From Candidatus Aminicenantota bacterium (GTDB lineage: Bacteria > Acidobacteriota > Aminicenantia > Aminicenantales > Aminicenantaceae), in assembly GCA_016927475.1 (NCBI GenBank), contig JAFGMO010000047.1, forward strand, positions 62,001 to 126,000: a stretch of DNA of 64,000 nt, in the 5' to 3' direction. Of the stretch, positions 61,838-64,000 are shown piece after piece. The number at the start of each line of letters is the position of its first letter. Positions within the stretch are counted from its first letter, which is position 1. The notes beneath the pieces are model-generated. The model did no database searches and was not told the DNA's origin. It saw only the letters and a list, made by a program, of their open reading frames with translations. The position numbers and the translations under genes were made by a program.

Positions 61838-62863
61838 TTATTTTCTAACCGGAGTTATCACCAAAAAAAACGTGATAACCAAAAATATCAGGGTAGTAAG
61901 AGGAAAAATGAACCAGGCGACACGGCTTAATGTTGAGTGCTTTTCTCCTTTTTGATCTTTAACGGACCAATCTTCCAGAGGAGCACCTGCCAGCATCATT
62001 CCCATAAGGGCAAAAAAGCACGAGGATACAATAAACGTCAATGCAGCAGATATGTCCTGAATGTTTCGTGAAGATAATCCAAGAAGAACCTGAATGATCC
62101 CTATGAGCAATCCTAAAAATCCCATCACGGAAAAGGCTAATGTAAGGGTTTTTCCCCTGGCAGAGTTGCCGACAAACAGCACCAGGAGTATCGCCCCTCC
62201 AAGCACGACCAGCAAAGACGGCCAGTAAATCACCCATTTCCAGGCGCTAAAAATGGGCGAATCCGAGGAGAATTCCGTTCTGATGATTTTTTCCACGACA
62301 AGAGCCAGAAAAACAACAAATCCGAAAACATTTTCCAATCTGAAGGGAACCTTTACATGCTTTTGCCCTTTTCCATACCATCCCTCATTTTTTTCAACGA
62401 GGATGTCCTTGTGGATCTCCTTCAGCTTCAACGCAGGCACCAGACAAACCACACAGAAAATCCCGCCGTAGAGTGTCGGAATCAAGGCGGAAGCCATCCG
62501 GGTTGCAATCCCTTCCACTCCCCCCTTTGAATTCGTTAGAGCGATAACAAAAAAAATGAGAGTGGCCAGGACACCCATCATCCAGAAATTTCTTGCCGCG
62601 GACTCCCAAAAAATAAATGAACGAGAATTTTCAGGAGAAGAGCCAGCCGGACTTCCCGCAGCTTTAAAGGCAGCCGTTATTTCGTGAACCGTAAAACTCA
62701 TCAGGATGAGGGACGTTCCCCCAACCAAAACAAAAACCAGACTATGAAGATTTAAAATATCAGAGAATCTTCCCGAAAGGACCGCGACAGCCATCAAAAA
62801 AACAAAGAATAAGATCCTTCCACCAATAAAAAACGGGTTTTTTTTATGCGTTCCAGAGGTCAT
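61838..62863 (-). CDS. Tandem MotA/ExbB-like membrane protein
   Basis: 341 residues with about eight helices, read as two MotA-like halves. The first has LHSLVFVLVGGTSLILMSF, a helix pair and ALIPTLYGGIFCVVCLVPALKLKEI; the second, after a basic loop, has WVIYWPSLLVVLGGAILLVLFV and a matching helix pair. The Gly-Gly-Thr/Ala after a hydrophobic strand and the Thr-Leu-Tyr-Gly-Gly are marks of the MotA/TolQ/ExbB proton-channel family. Such channels use proton flow to drive motion. No MotB/TolR partner is adjacent. AAGGAGG precedes ATG 62863. The family call is tentative. Confidence 0.55.
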   Translation of the reverse strand: MTSGTHKKNPFFIGGRILFFVFLMAVAVLSGRFSDILNLHSLVFVLVGGTSLILMSFTVHEITAAFKAAGSPAGSSPENSRSFIFWESAARNFWMMGVLATLIFFVIALTNSKGGVEGIATRMASALIPTLYGGIFCVVCLVPALKLKEIHKDILVEKNEGWYGKGQKHVKVPFRLENVFGFVVFLALVVEKIIRTEFSSDSPIFSAWKWVIYWPSLLVVLGGAILLVLFVGNSARGKTLTLAFSVMGFLGLLIGIIQVLLGLSSRNIQDISAALTFIVSSCFFALMGMMLAGAPLEDWSVKDQKGEKHSTLSRVAWFIFPLTTLIFLVITFFLVITPVRK

Positions 62864-62923
62864 GGTATATTCCTCCTTGTTTCCAAATTATTCAAATATC
62901 CACAACTCCTCCGTGATCATTTT

Positions 62924-63778
62924 TTATGGTGTTTTAAAAATTTTCGGAGAAACCTGAATATTCCAGAAAAACTGAGCCTCCAAAATCCTATAGCGGACAT
63001 CAACATCTTCAGTTGGGCCGGACGCCAATATTTTCATTCTAAGGGGCTGATACGAATTCCCATCGACCGTCAACTCCAACACAACATTTCCGTTCACAAA
63101 AATAAACGTTTTTCTGTGATCCTTATCCTGACAATTCAGCGGTTTCCACCTTTTATAAACGGCATCGGCAAGCTGTTCCGGCGAGAAAAAATCCCATGCC
63201 GGCCCGAACAAAGAATCTTCGATTCGCTCCAGGCTGGAGTAACGGCGTATATCCTTGTGAATGTGGTCAGCAACGACAAATCCCCCACCTTCTGTCCATA
63301 AAGTTTTTATCGCCGTCTCCCCTTTAGTTACATCGACCCTCGTTTTTCCGGGCGTAAGCCAACGAATGGTATAGTCAAGACAGGTTTCATCACCGGCGGA
63401 AACATGAAGACGGCATTCCATCGAATGGGCTTCTCTTATTCTGTCCAAAACGGAAAAAGATGTATTCAACATAGATAACGTCTCAGCCACCGCGTTCTTT
63501 CGGCCTGAAATATGGAAAAATCCACCTGCAAAAATCATGATTAAAGAGGAAAAGACCAGTAATTCCTTCCGGAAGGCACGCCTCAACCATTCCTGAGATC
63601 CAATGCTCCATAAATTCTTCTGAATAGTTTTTGAAGTCCGGCCGGCACTGCCAATTTTTTCTTTGAACAGATCAAGACGGTTTTTCATGCGTCTTTCCGT
63701 CTCCTGCGGCAGGTCATCACAAAGGACTTTTTTTATGAAGTCGTCCATTCTGGTGTTTTGTTCTCTTTTTTCAGCCAT
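62924..63778 (-). CDS. Membrane anti-sigma-like protein with LolA-like periplasmic domain
   Basis: 284 residues from ATG 63778 (GAGGAG ahead, overlapping the sigma stop). The first ~85 residues are charged and cytoplasmic. A single transmembrane helix lies at ~77-93 (ELLVFSSLIMIFAGGFF). The periplasmic ~190 residues resemble an outer-membrane-lipoprotein-sorting (LolA-like) sheet: TIRWLTPGKTRVDVTKGETAIKT, GGFVVADHIHKDIRRYS, VVLELTVDGNSYQPLRMKI. It lacks a zf-HC2 motif but sits directly after a sigma factor in overlapping frames, which is the usual anti-sigma position. The LolA-like part may sense lipid or lipoproteins (inference). Confidence 0.7.
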   Translation of the reverse strand: MAEKREQNTRMDDFIKKVLCDDLPQETERRMKNRLDLFKEKIGSAGRTSKTIQKNLWSIGSQEWLRRAFRKELLVFSSLIMIFAGGFFHISGRKNAVAETLSMLNTSFSVLDRIREAHSMECRLHVSAGDETCLDYTIRWLTPGKTRVDVTKGETAIKTLWTEGGGFVVADHIHKDIRRYSSLERIEDSLFGPAWDFFSPEQLADAVYKRWKPLNCQDKDHRKTFIFVNGNVVLELTVDGNSYQPLRMKILASGPTEDVDVRYRILEAQFFWNIQVSPKIFKTP

Positions 63779-64000
63779 TTTTCGACTCCTCATATGAAGA
63801 ATAATAAAGAGGGGCAAGCCAACGGCTGAGGCGTTTCCGTCCTCTCAAAACATGAATCCTTGCCGTTGCCTGGCTGCATCCCATGACTTCGGCAATGGTT
63901 TCATAAGACTGTTCCTGGACAATCCGCATCAAAACCGCAACAGCCTGGTTTCGTGAAAGACGACCGATTGATCTTAGAATTTCAGATTCAACGTGTTTTT
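63771..64000 (-). CDS. ECF sigma factor, C-terminal part (5' end outside window), module 3
   Basis: About 75 residues on the minus strand are open to the window edge: an HTH of sigma region 4 (RNQAVAVLMRIVQEQSYETI, then AEVMGCSQATARIHVLRGRKRLSRWL). The stop TGA at 63773-63771 overlaps the start of the anti-sigma-like gene, so the pair is coupled. Regions 2 and most of the linker lie outside the window. It is the third ECF module in the window and is not paired with HEAT or DUF4097 genes here. The C-terminal tail is Tyr/Ser-rich (LYYSSYEESKN). Confidence 0.85.
   Translation of the reverse strand, partial: KHVESEILRSIGRLSRNQAVAVLMRIVQEQSYETIAEVMGCSQATARIHVLRGRKRLSRWLAPLYYSSYEESKNG

Noticed and set aside
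1-64000. CRISPR array, tRNA, rRNA, prophage or complete insertion sequence
   Set aside because: No regularly spaced direct repeats, cloverleaf, transposase, integrase or phage structural gene was recognised on either strand.

Overview
The window reads as a piece of chromosome from a Gram-negative (outer-membrane-bearing) bacterium with roughly 45-48 % GC. TolC, C-terminal-Phe beta-barrels, lipoproteins and LPS-core-like glycosyltransferases support the outer membrane. Two PadR regulators each coupled to an FtsX-like permease, many exported peptidases (S8, S9, S15, a gluzincin), NHL-type propeller debris and zf-HC2 anti-sigma factors joined to HEAT repeats are the style of Acidobacteriota / Candidatus Aminicenantota. 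That assignment is inference, because no rRNA or marker gene is present.

Layout. 0-5.3 kb: the end of an SGNH hydrolase, a dispersed repeat, a carbamoyltransferase operon (SxtJ-like protein, carbamoyltransferase, a DUF5989 mini-protein that is easily missed), an SH3-barrel protein and an orphan PqiC-like lipoprotein. 5.2-10.2 kb: a GT-C-like membrane protein with a discoidin-like tail and a radical SAM enzyme whose SPASM domain lies behind an in-frame TAG. 10.3-16.2 kb: a PadR-permease pair and a large gluzincin/propeller/beta-barrel protein. 16.3-22.7 kb: a class C beta-lactamase-like protein divergent from a membrane LuxR regulator across a perfect 15-bp inverted repeat, a subtilase, a tiny membrane protein and an S15 lipoprotein. 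22.8-30.8 kb: a BlaI/M56 signalling pair with a cluster of operator-like dyads, a frameshifted NYN (LabA) gene, an S9 peptidase, a sulfatase-fold protein and a TPR lipoprotein.

30.8-37.4 kb: two divergent ECF sigma/anti-sigma modules, one leading to a HEAT-repeat exported protein and the other to an anti-sigma-HEAT fusion and two DUF4097 proteins. 37.6-40.7 kb: a fused FAD/Fe-S oxidoreductase with a Met/Pro-rich tail. 40.8-44.7 kb: an operon of two glycosyltransferases, a GNAT enzyme and an OSBS/N-succinylamino-acid-racemase-like enolase. 44.9-58.7 kb: TolC, the second full copy of the dispersed repeat, four GT-C-like membrane proteins (two are 786-residue paralogues), a DUF3307-SatD pair with a palindrome inside its promoter, an alpha/beta hydrolase and a polyprenyl-phosphate-type GT2. 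58.9-64 kb: a second PadR-permease pair, a tandem MotA/ExbB-like membrane protein and a third ECF sigma/anti-sigma module cut by the window end.

The most unusual signals are: (1) a dispersed ~260-bp intergenic element (two full copies and a fragment) with a stem that differs by four compensatory base-pair changes around a nearly invariant 23-nt loop; (2) the in-frame amber codon between radical SAM and SPASM domains, behind three N-terminal modules repeating at exactly 123 residues; (3) the operator-like dyads at the LuxR/beta-lactamase, BlaI/M56 and SatD promoters; and (4) the peptidase-propeller-barrel fusion. No CRISPR array, tRNA, rRNA, complete insertion sequence or phage gene was recognised.
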